From: Vicia villosa
Lineage: Eukaryota > Streptophyta > Magnoliopsida > Fabales > Fabaceae
Reading direction: 5' to 3'
Length of the DNA stretch: 64,000 bases
Assembly (NCBI RefSeq): GCF_029867415.1
Contig: NC_081186.1
Location: 12,780,930 to 12,844,929 of the forward strand
In this document: one piece after another, positions 45,740 to 58,920 of the stretch
Position numbering within the stretch: position 1 is the first letter of the stretch
Layout: each line of letters begins with the position of its first letter
Program-made: the position numbers and the translations under genes
The notes under the pieces: model-generated
The model's database searches: none
Seen by the model: the letters and a program-made list of their open reading frames with translations, nothing else
What the model was told of the DNA's origin: nothing

Positions 45740-47850
45740 ATATAGTCTTCTTTAAGACGTGTTCAAATACTTCTTACCCTTTCTAGGAGCCTTTTTCAGA
45801 TAGTCTTTTTAAAGACCCATTTTCTTATCCTTTCTATTTTCAAACCCTTTCAGACAGTCTTCTCTAAGACATATCCATTTCCAAGAACCTTTTCTAGGTA
45901 GTCTTCTGTAAGACATCTCTTAACTTTTTCCAGTTAGTCTTTTAAGACATATTCAAACTTCTCTTACGCTTTCAAGAACCTTGTCAAACTTTGTTTAAAG
46001 TACAGAGTCTTCTCTAAGACAGTTCACCATCCTTTTTAGGGTGATCTTCTTCAAGATATCTTTTCCTAAGTTTTAAAACGCCACAAAAAAAAACAGTCTC
46101 TATCCTCTATAGGAATATTTTGACCCTCTGCACAAACACATCCCTTTGAGCTTTGTTTAAAGCGCAATCTTGTTTAAGACAATTTCCCATTCTTCCCAAG
46201 GACCTCTTCAGGTAGTCTTATAGAAGACATCATCTCATTTTGAGTACTCAGCAAATCATTGTCCGTCAGGCGCAACCGAAACGCATGACTCACTCTGAAA
46301 AGCATCCGCTTCACATTCAAATCAATGCATACAATCAAGGATCCTATTGACTAGGGGCATATCTTTCAAGAATTCAAACACTGGGGCAAGGCATATCAGG
46401 CAAGACATGGTGAAACTCGAGTTCCCTCTAAAGGTCCCTCCTTCAGATTAAGGGGCACGTCTCTCAAAATTTCTGATATTCGGCAAGTCACATTAGTATC
46501 ACACAAGGAGCATTGTTGCGTAATCGATCTTCCCACGCTCGTACTATTTATGTCCCGCAGTGTGGGATCGGCATACATACATGATTCTCATTTATTTTGG
46601 GAATCTCATTACATGACACATGCATCATGACATTGCATAAAACTAACGCTGCCTTTTCAGGTCACTTCATATTCAAAAGGATGTTATCATCCAATTACAT
46701 TGCAAATACGATCGTATCAACGATTCAATCTTAACAGATACAATTCCAATACCTCATTCCAAGTCTTTCTTCAAAGACAATCCAGAAGCAATCAAAGAAT
46801 TTCTTACCTCTCCAGGTAGTCTTGTCCAAGACAATTATCCTAATCTTTCCAAGCAGTCTTGTTTAAGACATATCCTAACCTTTGTAGGTAGTTTTGTTTA
46901 AAATGCTTCGTATCCTTTATAGGAACCTTTCTAGATAGTTTTGTTTAAAACATATCATGCCCTTTATAGGAACCTTTCTAGGTAGTTTTGTTTAAAACAT
47001 ATCGTGTCCTTTATAGGAACCTTTCGAGGTAGTTTTGTTTAAAACATATCGTGTCTTTTATAGGAACCTTTATAGGTAGTTTTGTTTAAAACGTCTTATG
47101 TCCTTTATAGGAACCTTTCTAGGTAGTTTTATTTAAAACATATCGTTCCCTTTATAGGAACCTTTCTAGGTAGTTTTGTTGAAAACGTCTCATGTCCTTT
47201 ATAGGAATCTTTTTAGGTAGTTTTGTTTAAAACGTCTCATGTCCTTTATAGGAATCTTTTTAGGTAGTTTTGTTTAAAACGTTTCATGTCCTTTATAGGA
47301 ATCTGTTTAGGTGAGTTTTGTTTAAAACGTATCGTACCTTTTATAGGAATCTGTTTAGGTGAGTTTTGTTTAAAACGTATCGTACCCTTTATAGGAATCT
47401 GTTTAGGTGAGTTTTGTTTAAAACGTATCGTACCCTTTATAGGAACCTTTCTAGGTAGTTCTGTTTAAGACGTACCATGACCTGTCTAGGTAGTCTTGTT
47501 AAGACGTTTCATACCCTTTATAGGAACCTGTGTAGATAGTCCTGTTTAGGACATTCCATATCCTTTCCAAAAAAAAAACCTCTCCAGGTTTCATATCTTT
47601 TTAAAGAGCCTTTCTAGGTGAGTCTTATTTAAGACGTATCATGCCTCTCTAGGTAGCCTTTTAAAATGTTTATCCAAACTTCTCTGAGACACACCTAGTT
47701 CTTTTAAAGAACTCCTCAGCTAGTCTTCTCCAAGACATTCTTCCTAAGCATTGTTCAAAGCCTAAGCTTCTTCGCATCAACCTTCGATATACCCTATTCA
47801 GGAACCTCTTCAGGTAGTCTTATGTAAGACATTACTTCCTCTCTCCTCAG
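45740..47850. repeat. Array of covarying mini-hairpins, copy 1
   Basis: Some 25 or more units of roughly 45-50 bp, regular at 47-49 bp between about 46870 and 47480. Each pairs a five-base stem around a loop of usually four bases, often after ctttataggaacctttctaggta. Stems include GTCTT/AAGAC (45745-45758), ATCTT/AAGAT (46044-46057), GTTTT/AAAAC (46938-46951) and GTCCT/AGGAC (47539-47552). Changes on one side are usually matched on the other. Confidence 0.88.
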
Positions 47851-48051
47851 ATACAATCAAATGATCCAGGTCTGAAAAGCATATGCTTTAGACAAGTACC
47901 CTGCTAGGCAAATAGATGGCATCTTTAAGCCCATCTCCCACGGAACTTTTGTCCAACAAATGCAAATTTCGGGGCATTTCAGTGTTCAATCATCTTCTAC
48001 CTTTAGATTACGATAGGCAGACGTGTCTATCTGACTCTTCAGGTTTAAGAA

Positions 48052-48068
48052 GATTGAACAGGGGCAGC
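48052..48068 (+). other. Polypurine tract
   Basis: gattgaacaggggcagc immediately precedes LTR B. The same tract precedes LTR C and, on the minus strand, borders the host LTR at 38678. Confidence 0.75.
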
Positions 48069-50672
48069 TGTCATACCCCAAAATTTGCCCTCCTCAATGC
48101 ATCTTCAATGGCTCAAGGTTCAAAGAATTATTCAAAGTCACTCTCTCCTAATCGAGGGTCTCTAAAATTAGGGTTTTCATTTCATCAAAGGATTGTGAAT
48201 ATTCATGACCCAAATAAAGACCTCTAAATCCATTATTCAATTTTCTATTATTTTTATTTCTTTTATATTGAATTTTATTCAATTAAATTCAACTTAAATT
48301 AAATAAATAATGGATATATCCCAAGGAATGTACAAGATTTATTTTCCAATCAAATCTTGATCATGATATTATTGAAATTTGTTTGGTTTAATAATAGAAA
48401 AGTGTTGGACAAAAATAAAAAGGAAACCATGTGATTTTTATCAAAACTCTTTCTCTCAAGACATAAGGAGTCCAAGCCCATACTAACCCTAATTCCATTC
48501 ACATATATATTCTGAAAAGTTCACTAAGAGAGGGGGACCGAAAAAATGTAGGCCTTATTTCTTAGCAATTCCTAATACACAAACCCTTATTTTTCCAATT
48601 CTTACGTACAAAATCACAGTCTCTGTACATATTTTCTCAGATCCACTTAGAAACAACTTTCTTTCATAGACTACTCTCTCTCACTCTCACGTAATAGTAA
48701 CATCACCCTACACATTTGTTTTTTTACCTTTGTCACCACCATGACATAACCTTCACAAGCCCGAAACCATCTTTTCCAGAAAAACCAAAATTACACTAAT
48801 TTTTCCTTACCAACATAATATTTTCGACACCAAAAAATTCACAATTTCTCATCACCTTTACAAACTAACCCCTAATCCTTCAAACATAAACAACAAACAG
48901 AAACAGTGGAACAAAAGCTAACAGAAGGATTGCACGCTGTCTAGAACCGCTGCCGGCACGCCGTCGCCATACCACCTACCCCGTCGTTTGAGATGCGCGT
49001 GTACCTCCGGATGAAATCAAGGGGATGCTGAAACAACAGAAAAAGAAAAGCAGAGTTGAAGCACAACAAGCATAAAATAGAAGAAATTAATTTGGAGAAG
49101 AAAATATTCGCTGGAACAACCCCGCATCTCAGATCTCCGACCAGCCACCGCGGGGAGGAGAATCGAGTCACCACACGCCAAAGACAGATCCGGTGAAGCC
49201 GCATCCACTTCAATCAATGTCGCAACATAGCAGCAACCGCACGCGACAAAAACGGAAACACATACCCGCCGCCCAAATCATCCTCCGACGGCGAATCATA
49301 CGCGAGCACCGCACCACCACAGGTTAGAAGTTTGTCTCATGTTCTTCTCTCATATTAGTGTGTACTTGTTTCTTTGATGATGTCTGAACATGGGTTTTTC
49401 TTGAATGGATATGCATTGGGTGTTTGAGAGAGTGGAAATAGAGTTTCTGTAAAAAATACATGGGTCTGTGTTTACATTTTTTCTTGTATTCAACGGTTCT
49501 ATTCATGTACTATGCGGCTGCTTTTTGGTGTGTTATGAGAAACCAATTGGGTTATGTTTCTGGGTCATATTTCTAGTTGGGCTGGGTTGTGACACTAATA
49601 TAATATAAGTTAAACAACGATAATACGGTACGACATATATACAACTTAAAGAAATAACACTAATGTGATGAATTCTAAACTGGAACTTCATATATAGTAA
49701 TTTAACTAGTATGACATGTATATGTTCTAATGTGTACGTATAGAAATTGCTCTTTTATATTTAAAACTAAGAACTAATTTCAATTGGATTAATATATTTA
49801 ATATTAATACATAAATGATCTTGTGTTAATTGAATCAGTTTTTCCTTCTTTAATTTTATACAAAAAAATATGTTTTCACAATAAATAAAGAATCAACCTT
49901 TCGCAAATGATACGATGGGTGGATTTCACAATTTGCCGCATCTTCGAATTGGTCGACTCATGATGTCATATTAATCAATTATTCAAATAAACTTATTTTG
50001 CTAAATGGTTTTAACCAAATCTATTGGTTACGATGATTAGCATTCCTTTATCAATTCGTTATTATTTGTAATCAAAGCTATTGATTATGAGGGATAACAA
50101 TAAAATTAAATAATTGAATCAATCGATTAGAATAATTAGCAATGCTTTTATTAATCTGTTAATTATGGTGATCAAACCTATTGGTCATCGCGATTAATAG
50201 TACAAATTAAAATCAGGGTTGTACGCCCAAAACTTAAAACATTCAAAACACTTCAAATTAAACTACGGATTTTCATCCTAATTCAAACTATGATAGGCCA
50301 TTCAAAAAGCCTTCAAACCATTCAAATCAAATTCTAAAGGCGTACAACCTTGGGCCTCGAACTACGTAGACTCTGATCCTCCATTAGGAGGTACGTAGGC
50401 ACTTGGCAACAAGGCGAGTCCCCTTCCTCTAAATTCTAATCCTGTCAATATAATTAGCCTTGTAATTACTCTCTGTCACCTTTCTTTATAAACCTTGCCA
50501 TAAACCTTTATCTTTGAATGTTAGCCTTTAGGAAAGGGTTGAGGGTGCCTAACACCTTCCCTCGACCTGAATATAGTATCTTACCCTGATCTCTTAACTG
50601 CGCGAGGTTTCCTATTCGCCTTGGTAGAATAGGTGGCGACTCTAAAAGTTAATTTTTAGGCAGGTTGCTACA
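48069..50672 (+). repeat. LTR B of the tandem array (shared middle LTR)
   Basis: 2604 bp. Preceded by a polypurine tract and followed by a primer site, so it acts as 3' LTR for the left unit and 5' LTR for the right unit. One private change noticed (a to g near 49341). No target duplication flanks it. Confidence 0.92.
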
Positions 50673-51615
50673 GCTGGCGACTCTGCTGGGGATAACTATA
50701 ATGGTGAATACTATGCTCCTATAGGTTTTGGCAGGGTTTAGGTTTGACAAGTTTTTTTAGGGTTTGCCAAACTTGCCATTTTTAGGGTTTGGGGGAGGTT
50801 CATCTTTTAATAAATATTAAATTATTTTTTTAAATCATTTGTTTATTTTTATTTGTTTTTGTTTTCCTGGAATGTTCATTTGCCTGCCTTAAAATGTTTG
50901 ATTATATATTATATGCATTGCTGGTATTTTCTATGTTGTGTTAAACCCTAAGTGTGGGAGTTAACTTTGAGATCAATAGGGGAGTATGAATCGCCTACGA
51001 GTCTCATTGATAACTCCACTCGGAGTGGGTTGAATATTCGGAAATGTCCAAAACGAGGCTTGACTTTGTTGAGGGCAGGACGGGATATTTGGCTGATCTC
51101 TCCGGGAACCTACCCCAAAAATTCGAACCTCATGGATAAAATGAGTTGTTCTAAAATCCGAAGAGACAAAAAGTCTCGGAGGCTACGAACGACCCCATGA
51201 GACCTTCTAGAATCCCCTATAAAAAGGTTGGCTCCCAAGAGCCGCTACGTCGAACCTATGAACCTGGATTTCTTGAAATATTATGATATGATTTGCATTT
51301 TTGCCTTATATGATTTTTTTTTGTTTTGTTTGTTTGTTGCTATATCTTTGTGTTTTCATGCATCATAGATCATTTGCATTCTTGCATCATGTCTTATCCA
51401 GAAAAAAAAAACAAAAAAAAGGAGTTTTATTATATTTAATCCATAGGTGTGGATAAAGACATAAATACGAACAAGGCATATCATGCATGGCATGCACATC
51501 ATTTTCATGGCATTAAGAGAAGAGTTCTCTTCTATCTCCAGAGCAAGGAACCATTGGGAAGGATAACCTAACATCCCGGCCATATTATCCAACAAGATTT
51601 CAGCAGAAGAGATCA

Positions 51616-51936
51616 ATGGATCAGCAAAAGCAACATGGTGGCCAACGCACCTGGAGGTCCAAACCAAAACGATCATTCACTCCGTTGTATATGCCATTGT
51701 CTCAAGCTTTGCAACGTTTGCTCAGTCAGAACTTGGTAACTCTGCTACCTCCATACTCAGCTCCAGTTAACCCCGTTCCCGGGTACAAACATCATGCTAG
51801 GTGCGCTTATCATTCAGACAGTCCTGGTCATGATACAGAGGATTGTGGGCCGTTGAAGCACAAGATCCAAGATTTGATTGAAGAAGGGCTCGTTGAGTTC
51901 GAAGATCCTCACAAGTCTAATGCCATAGGTGGCTAG
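51616..51936 (+). CDS. Gag C-terminal fragment, array copy 2
   Basis: Same 106-aa ORF as at 43973-44293, offset by 7643 bp and identical in protein sequence. The same zinc-knuckle-like C-x2-H-x5-H-x4-C motif is kept. No additional coding sequence is present in this copy, so the dimer has gained no function by duplication. Confidence 0.65.
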   Translation: MDQQKQHGGQRTWRSKPKRSFTPLYMPLSQALQRLLSQNLVTLLPPYSAPVNPVPGYKHHARCAYHSDSPGHDTEDCGPLKHKIQDLIEEGLVEFEDPHKSNAIGG

Positions 51937-53382
51937 AAGGAGGATTTCTTAGATCATTAGTTTTGTTTTCATTCGCAATTTCTTTCTGTTTGTTTAAACA
52001 TTAGTCTTACGACATATGCTGTGTACTTTACAATAATCATTAATGCATTGCTTACGTTTGTCTTGATTTACTCCTAGTGTTCTCACTATATTTAAAACCG
52101 TGTTTTTACCTAGTTTTCTTCTTTGTGATATTCAACTCTCGTTAAAGCTGTACACCTTTTGAGGGAGAATGACGAAAATGATATCATAATTTCATACACT
52201 ACGCTTTCGAACAGACTGTGTTGACGATGTACAGGCATTGTTTCAATTCCTAAATAACGGAGATATAAGGATGTTAATCCCTTGTCAACCCCTTTGAACC
52301 TAAAGAAGTAGGAGTTTTCCTTCATATAAAATAAAACCCTTAATACATAACCCGGGGTAGGGTAGTTGCTCAGTTAACTTAATTATTCCAAGTTGTTCCT
52401 TTGAACATAATCACCGATGGTTCCCCGTCGTCATTAAGTCTGGCAGTCAATATCCGCAAAGAAAAAAGAGAAAGCATTGCAAAAGCCTGCTGAGTCAAAA
52501 CCTATTAAGGAGACTTAGGCAAAATTGGGGCATCCCGCTGACTGTAGTTTTAAAACGAACAGTTCAGGCAAAAGTTAGGGATAACAAAGTCAAAAAGAGG
52601 CCATTACATACCCTCACAAGAGAAAATATTACAAAAAAGGAGAATGACTGCCTTTGCAGATAAACCTTTGGTTTTTGAACCATCATGTCAATGTCATAAT
52701 TCCCTAATTCTTTTGGAGACTAAATGCATAGCTAACTGAGCATAGGACTGGAGAACATCACGAAGATTGGGATGGGTACAAATAAACTTTGAGCCTCTAT
52801 CTTTTGTTTCTTTAAACCGTGAACCAGGCCACGTTACAACCCTTAAAAGTCCTAACTGAAGCATGGTTAGTTCGAAAGCATACTGTTACCAAAAGGTATC
52901 CCGACTCCTTAAGGTCCACTATAACTCTTGATTTGATATCACTTTCTTACAAAAAAAAACTTTGTTTTACTAAAAAATGTTTTTAAACTTTCAAGACAGA
53001 CATATGCATTCGCATCTTGTGAATTTCATTACAAAGTACACTTGTCTATGTGGATTCAGATGTTTAAACATCAGGGAGAAGTTGCATGGGGCATGGCTAA
53101 TGGCTAAAAATCCTACTGACTGACGAAGTAGCTTTAAAAACTCGTCAAAAGAAGAAACATCCCTTACGCATAACTGGGATGGCTAAGGTGTACACAGGGC
53201 ATAACCCGTCATTATCCCAGTTACATGGGGCAATCTAATCAAGATCCATTGGAATCTCTCAAGGACGCTGAATAGCCCATGGGGCAAGTCCAATACCTGG
53301 GGGCACGTTGCAAAAATCACTCAGTATCAGATGGGGTCAATACCACTCTCACATCCTTTATAGGATGTTTCTCAATCTGTCC

Positions 53383-55490
53383 ATATAGTCTTCTTTAAGA
53401 CGTGTTCAAATACTTCTTACCCTTTCTAGGAGCCTTTTTCAGATAGTCTTTTTAAAGACCCATTTTCTTATCCTTTCTATTTTCAAACCCTTTCAGACAG
53501 TCTTCTCTAAGACATATCCATTTCCAAGAACCTTTTCTAGGTAGTCTTCTGTAAGACATCTCTTAACTTTTTCCAGTTAGTCTTTTAAGACATATTCAAA
53601 CTTCTCTTACGCTTTCAAGAACCTTGTCAAACTTTGTTTAAAGTACAGAGTCTTCTCTAAGACAGTTCACCATCCTTTTTAGGGTGATCTTCTTCAAGAT
53701 ATCTTTTCCTAAGTTTTAAAACGCCACAAAAAAAAAGTCTCTATCCTCTATAGGAATATTTTGACCCTCTGCACAAACACATCCCTTTGAGCTTTGTTTA
53801 AAGCGCAATCTTGTTTAAGACAATTTCCCATTCTTCCCAAGGACCTCTTCAGGTAGTCTTATAGAAGACATCATCTCATTTTGAGTACTCAGCAAATCAT
53901 TGTCCGTCAGGCGCAACCGAAACGCATGACTCACTCTGAAAAGCATCCGCTTCACATTCAAATCAATGCATACAATCAAGGATCCTATTGACTAGGGGCA
54001 TATCTTTCAAGAATTCAAACACTGGGGCAAGGCATATCAGGCAAGACATGGTGAAACTCGAGTTCCCTCTAAAGGTCCCTCCTTCAGATTAAGGGGCACG
54101 TCTCTCAAAATTTCTGATATTCGGCAAGTCACATTAGTATCACACAAGGAGCATTGTTGCGTAATCGATCTTCCCACGCTCGTACTATTTATGTCCCGCA
54201 GTGTGGGATCGGCATACATACATGATTCTCATTTATTTTGGGAATCTCATTACATGACACATGCATCATGACATTGCATAAAACTAACGCTGCCTTTTCA
54301 GGTCACTTCATATTCAAAAGGATGTTATCATCCAATTACATTGCAAATACGATCGTATCAACGATTCAATCTTAACAGATACAATTCCAATACCTCATTC
54401 CAAGTCTTTCTTCAAAGACAATCCAGAAGCAATCAAAGAATTTCTTACCTCTCCAGGTAGTCTTGTCCAAGACAATTATCCTAATCTTTCCAAGCAGTCT
54501 TGTTTAAGACATATCCTAACCTTTGTAGGTAGTTTTGTTTAAAATGCTTCGTATCCTTTATAGGAACCTTTCTAGATAGTTTTGTTTAAAACATATCATG
54601 CCCTTTATAGGAACCTTTCTAGGTAGTTTTGTTTAAAACATATCGTGTCCTTTATAGGAACCTTTCGAGGTAGTTTTGTTTAAAACATATCGTGTCTTTT
54701 ATAGGAACCTTTATAGGTAGTTTTGTTTAAAACGTCTTATGTCCTTTATAGGAACCTTTCTAGGTAGTTTTATTTAAAACATATCGTTCCCTTTATAGGA
54801 ACCTTTCTAGGTAGTTTTGTTGAAAACGTCTCATGTCCTTTATAGGAATCTTTTTAGGTAGTTTTGTTTAAAACGTCTCATGTCCTTTATAGGAATCTTT
54901 TTAGGTAGTTTTGTTTAAAACGTTTCATGTCCTTTATAGGAATCTGTTTAGGTGAGTTTTGTTTAAAACGTATCGTACCTTTTATAGGAATCTGTTTAGG
55001 TGAGTTTTGTTTAAAACGTATCGTACCCTTTATAGGAATCTGTTTAGGTGAGTTTTGTTTAAAACGTATCGTACCCTTTATAGGAACCTTTCTAGGTAGT
55101 TCTGTTTAAGACGTACCATGACCTGTCTAGGTAGTCTTGTTAAGACGTTTCATACCCTTTATAGGAACCTGTGTAGATAGTCCTGTTTAGGACATTCCAT
55201 ATCCTTTCCAAAAAAAAAACCTCTCCAGGTTTCATATCTTTTTAAAGAGCCTTTCTAGGTGAGTCTTATTTAAGACGTATCATGCCTCTCTAGGTAGCCT
55301 TTTAAAATGTTTATCCAAACTTCTCTGAGACACACCTAGTTCTTTTAAAGAACTCCTCAGCTAGTCTTCTCCAAGACATTCTTCCTAAGCATTGTTCAAA
55401 GCCTAAGCTTCTTCGCATCAACCTTCGATATACCCTATTCAGGAACCTCTTCAGGTAGTCTTATGTAAGACATTACTTCCTCTCTCCTCA
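53383..55490. repeat. Array of covarying mini-hairpins, copy 2
   Basis: Duplicate of 45740-47850, apart from a 2-bp deletion near 53736 (copy 1 near 46096). Confidence 0.88.
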
Positions 55491-55709
55491 GATACAATCA
55501 AATGATCCAGGTCTGAAAAGCATATGCTTTAGACAAGTACCCTGCTAGGCAAATAGATGGCATCTTTAAGCCCATCTCCCACGGAACTTTTGTCCAACAA
55601 ATGCAAATTTCGGGGCATTTCAGTGTTCAATCATCTTCTACCTTTAGATTACGATAGGCAGACGTGTCTATCTGACTCTTCAGGTTTAAGAAGATTGAAC
55701 AGGGGCAGC

Positions 55710-58313
55710 TGTCATACCCCAAAATTTGCCCTCCTCTATGCATCTTCAATGGCTCAAGGTTCAAAGAATTATTCAAAGTCACTCTCTCCTAATCGAGGGT
55801 CTCTAAAATTAGGGTTTTCATTTCATCAAAGGATTGTGAATATTCATGACCCAAATAAAGACCTCTAAATCCATTATTCAATTTTCTATTATTTTTATTT
55901 CTTTTATATTGAATTTTATTCAATTAAATTCAACTTAAATTAAATAAATAATGGATATATCCCAAGGAATGTACAAGATTTATTTTCCAATCAAATCTTG
56001 ATCATGATATTATTGAAATTTGTTTGGTTTAATAATAGAAAAGTGTTGGACAAAAATAAAAAGGAAACCATGTGATTTTTATCAAAACTCTTTCTCTCAA
56101 GACATAAGGAGTCCAAGCCCATACTAACCCTAATTCCATTCACATATATATTCTGAAAAGTTCACTAAGAGAGGGGGACCGAAAAAATGTAGGCCTTATT
56201 TCTTGGCAATTCCTAATACACAAACCCTTATTTTTCCAATTCTTACGTACAAAATCACAGTCTCTGTACATATTTTCTCAGATCCACTTAGAAACAACTT
56301 TCTTTCATAGACTACTCTCTCTCACTCTCACGTAATAGTAACATCACCCTACACATTTGTTTTTTTACCTTTGTCACCACCATGACATAACCTTCACAAG
56401 CCCGAAACCATCTTTTCCAGAAAAACCAAAATTACACTAATTTTTCCTTACCAACATAATATTTTCGACACCAAAAAATTCACAATTTCTCATCACCTTT
56501 ACAAACTAACCCCTAATCCTTCAAACATAAACAACAAACAGAAACAGTGGAGCAAAAGCTAACAGAAGGATTGCACGCTGTCTAGAACCGCTGCCGGCAC
56601 GCCGTCGCCATACCACCTACCCCGTCGTTTGAGATGCGCGTGTACCTCCGGATGAAATCAAGGGGATGCTGAAACAACAGAAAAAGAAAAGCAGAGTTGA
56701 AGCACAACAAGCATAAAATAGAAGAAATTAATTTGGAGAAGAAAATATTCGCTGGAACAACCCCGCATCTCAGATCTCCGACCAGCCACCGCGGGGAGGA
56801 GAATCGAGTCACCACACGCCAAAGACAGATCCGGTGAAGCCGCATCCACTTCAATCAATGTCGCAACATAGCAGCAACCGCACGCGACAAAAACGGAAAC
56901 ACATACCCGCCGCCCAAATCATCCTCCGACGGCGAATCATACGCGAGCACCGCACCACCACAGGTTAGAAGTTTGTCTCATATTCTTCTCTCATATTAGT
57001 GTGTACTTGTTTCTTTGATGATGTCTGAACATGGGTTTTTCTTGAATGGATATGCATTGGGTGTTTGAGAGAGTGGAAATAGAGTTTCTGTAAAAAATAC
57101 ATGGGTCTGTGTTTACATTTTTTCTTGTATTCAACGGTTCTATTCATGTACTATGCGGCTGCTTTTTGGTGTGTTATGAGAAACCAATTGGGTTATGTTT
57201 CTGGGTCATATTTCTAGTTGGGCTGGGTTGTGACACTAATATAATATAAGTTAAACAACGATAATACGGTACGACATATATACAACTTAAAGAAATAACA
57301 CTAATGTGATGAATTCTAAACTGGAACTTCATATATAGTAATTTATCTAGTATGACATGTATATGTTCTAATGTGTACGTATAGAAATTGCTCTTTTATA
57401 TTTAAAACTAAGAACTAATTTCAATTGGATTAATATATTTAATATTAATACATAAATGATCTTGTGTTAATTGAATCAGTTTTTCCTTCTTTAATTTTAT
57501 ACAAAAAAATATGTTTTCACAATAAATAAAGAATCAACCTTTCGCAAATGATACGATGGGTGGATTTCACAATTTGCCGCATCTTCGAATTGGTCGACTC
57601 ATGATGTCATATTAATCAATTATTCAAATAAACTTATTTTGCTAAATGGTTTTAACCAAATCTATTGGTTACGATGATTAGCATTCCTTTATCAATTCGT
57701 TATTATTTGTAATCAAAGCTATTGATTATGAGGGATAACAATAAAATTAAATAATTGAATCAATCGATTAGAATAATTAGCAATGCTTTTATTAATCTGT
57801 TAATTATGGTGATCAAACCTATTGGTCATCGCGATTAATAGTACAAATTAAAATCAGGGTTGTACGCCCAAAACTTAAAACATTCAAAACACTTCAAATT
57901 AAACTACGGATTTTCATCCTAATTCAAACTATGATAGGCCATTCAAAAAGCCTTCAAACCATTCAAATCAAATTCTAAAGGCGTACAACCTTGGGCCTCG
58001 AACTACGTAGACTCTGATCCTCCATTAGGAGGTACGTAGGCACTTGGCAACAAGGCGAGTCCCCTTCCTCTAAATTCTAATCCTGTCAATATAATTAGCC
58101 TTGTAATTACTCTCTGTCACCTTTCTTTATAAACCTTGCCATAAACCTTTATCTTTGAATGTTAGCCTTTAGGAAAGGGTTGAGGGTGCCTAACACCTTC
58201 CCTCGACCTGAATATAGTATCTTACCCTGATCTCTTAACTGCGCGAGGTTTCCTATTCGCCTTGGTAGAATAGGTGGCGACTCTAAAAGTTAATTTTTAG
58301 GCAGGTTGCTACA
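55710..58313 (+). repeat. LTR C of the tandem array
   Basis: 2604 bp, followed by the target duplication ccaga. Four private changes noticed (near 55737, 56205, 56552 and 57345), more than in A or B. Confidence 0.92.
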
Positions 58314-58318
58314 CCAGA

Positions 58319-58920
58319 AGCATCAATCAAGTGATTGGAAATAAACCAACAGTAAGGTTACTATCATCGGTAAGGTTACCGGGAAGCAGGTGGATAGTAT
58401 AGCTTAGCACCAGAGTTTTGAGTCGGATGTCTTGATGTATGGGATAATGCTTATGCTCATGTATATGTTGATTGATGTAATGAGTGGAACGAAGCAATGT
58501 CTTCTATAAGACTACCTGAAAAGGTTTCTGGAATGGATATGAAGATTTGTCTTAAAAATACTACCTGAAAAGGCTCTTAGAATGTCTTAAAGAAGACTAC
58601 CCGAATAGGTTCCTTAGAAAAGGACTGTAAGATTTGTCTTAAAGAAGACTACCTGAAAAAGTATGGTGTAATGTATCAACCAATGTATGCAATGCATGAT
58701 TCATATGTATTTGCATGATGCTCTGATGATAGGTTGTTGATAACCAAAGCGTATATAGCTCGCTGGAGTTGCAGGTTTGTTTGATAAGGTGGGGTGTGAT
58801 GCTAGCGCAATTCCCTGATACCTGTTTTTTGAAGATCGTAGTTAGGAGAAAGATTTGTAAAGTGTGGGAACACCTTTTTCTTTTGTTGTGCGTCTTGACC
58901 CAGTTTGCCCCTTTGAATTA
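58319..58920 (-). other. Host element internal region resumes
   Basis: Continues the ggtaaggttacc repeats to about 58400. At 58498-58660 come four gtctt/aagac hairpin units (gtcttaaagaagactacctg), the reverse-complement relatives of the array repeats. No ORF with a domain. Confidence 0.7.

Larger units (their letters stand above)
40426..58313 (+). mobile_element. Tandem dimer of a non-autonomous Ogre-like element (three LTRs, two internal regions)
   Basis: LTR 40426-43029, internal 43030-48068, LTR 48069-50672, internal 50673-55709, LTR 55710-58313. Periods are 7643 and 7641 bp. Only the outermost ends carry the 5-bp target duplication ccaga, so the dimer is one insertion event or grew after insertion. 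The LTRs are all 2604 bp and nearly identical. Each internal region begins with an Ogre-like primer site and ends with a polypurine tract, but codes only a Gag C-terminal fragment. It could be an assembly expansion, though the copy-specific differences argue against a simple repeat-read error. Confidence 0.92.

Noticed and set aside
47286..47468. 60-codon ORF with repeated FIGICLGEFCLKRIVP
   Set aside because: Created by the 47-49-bp tandem repeat being near a multiple of three over a few units; the frame is lost elsewhere in the array.
46870..47530. Regular 47-bp repeats resembling a CRISPR array
   Set aside because: This is plant nuclear DNA. The units are tandem without unique spacers and lie inside a retrotransposon.
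40426..58313. Three independent insertions of the same element
   Set aside because: Units abut with no host sequence between them, and only the outer ends carry the target duplication.
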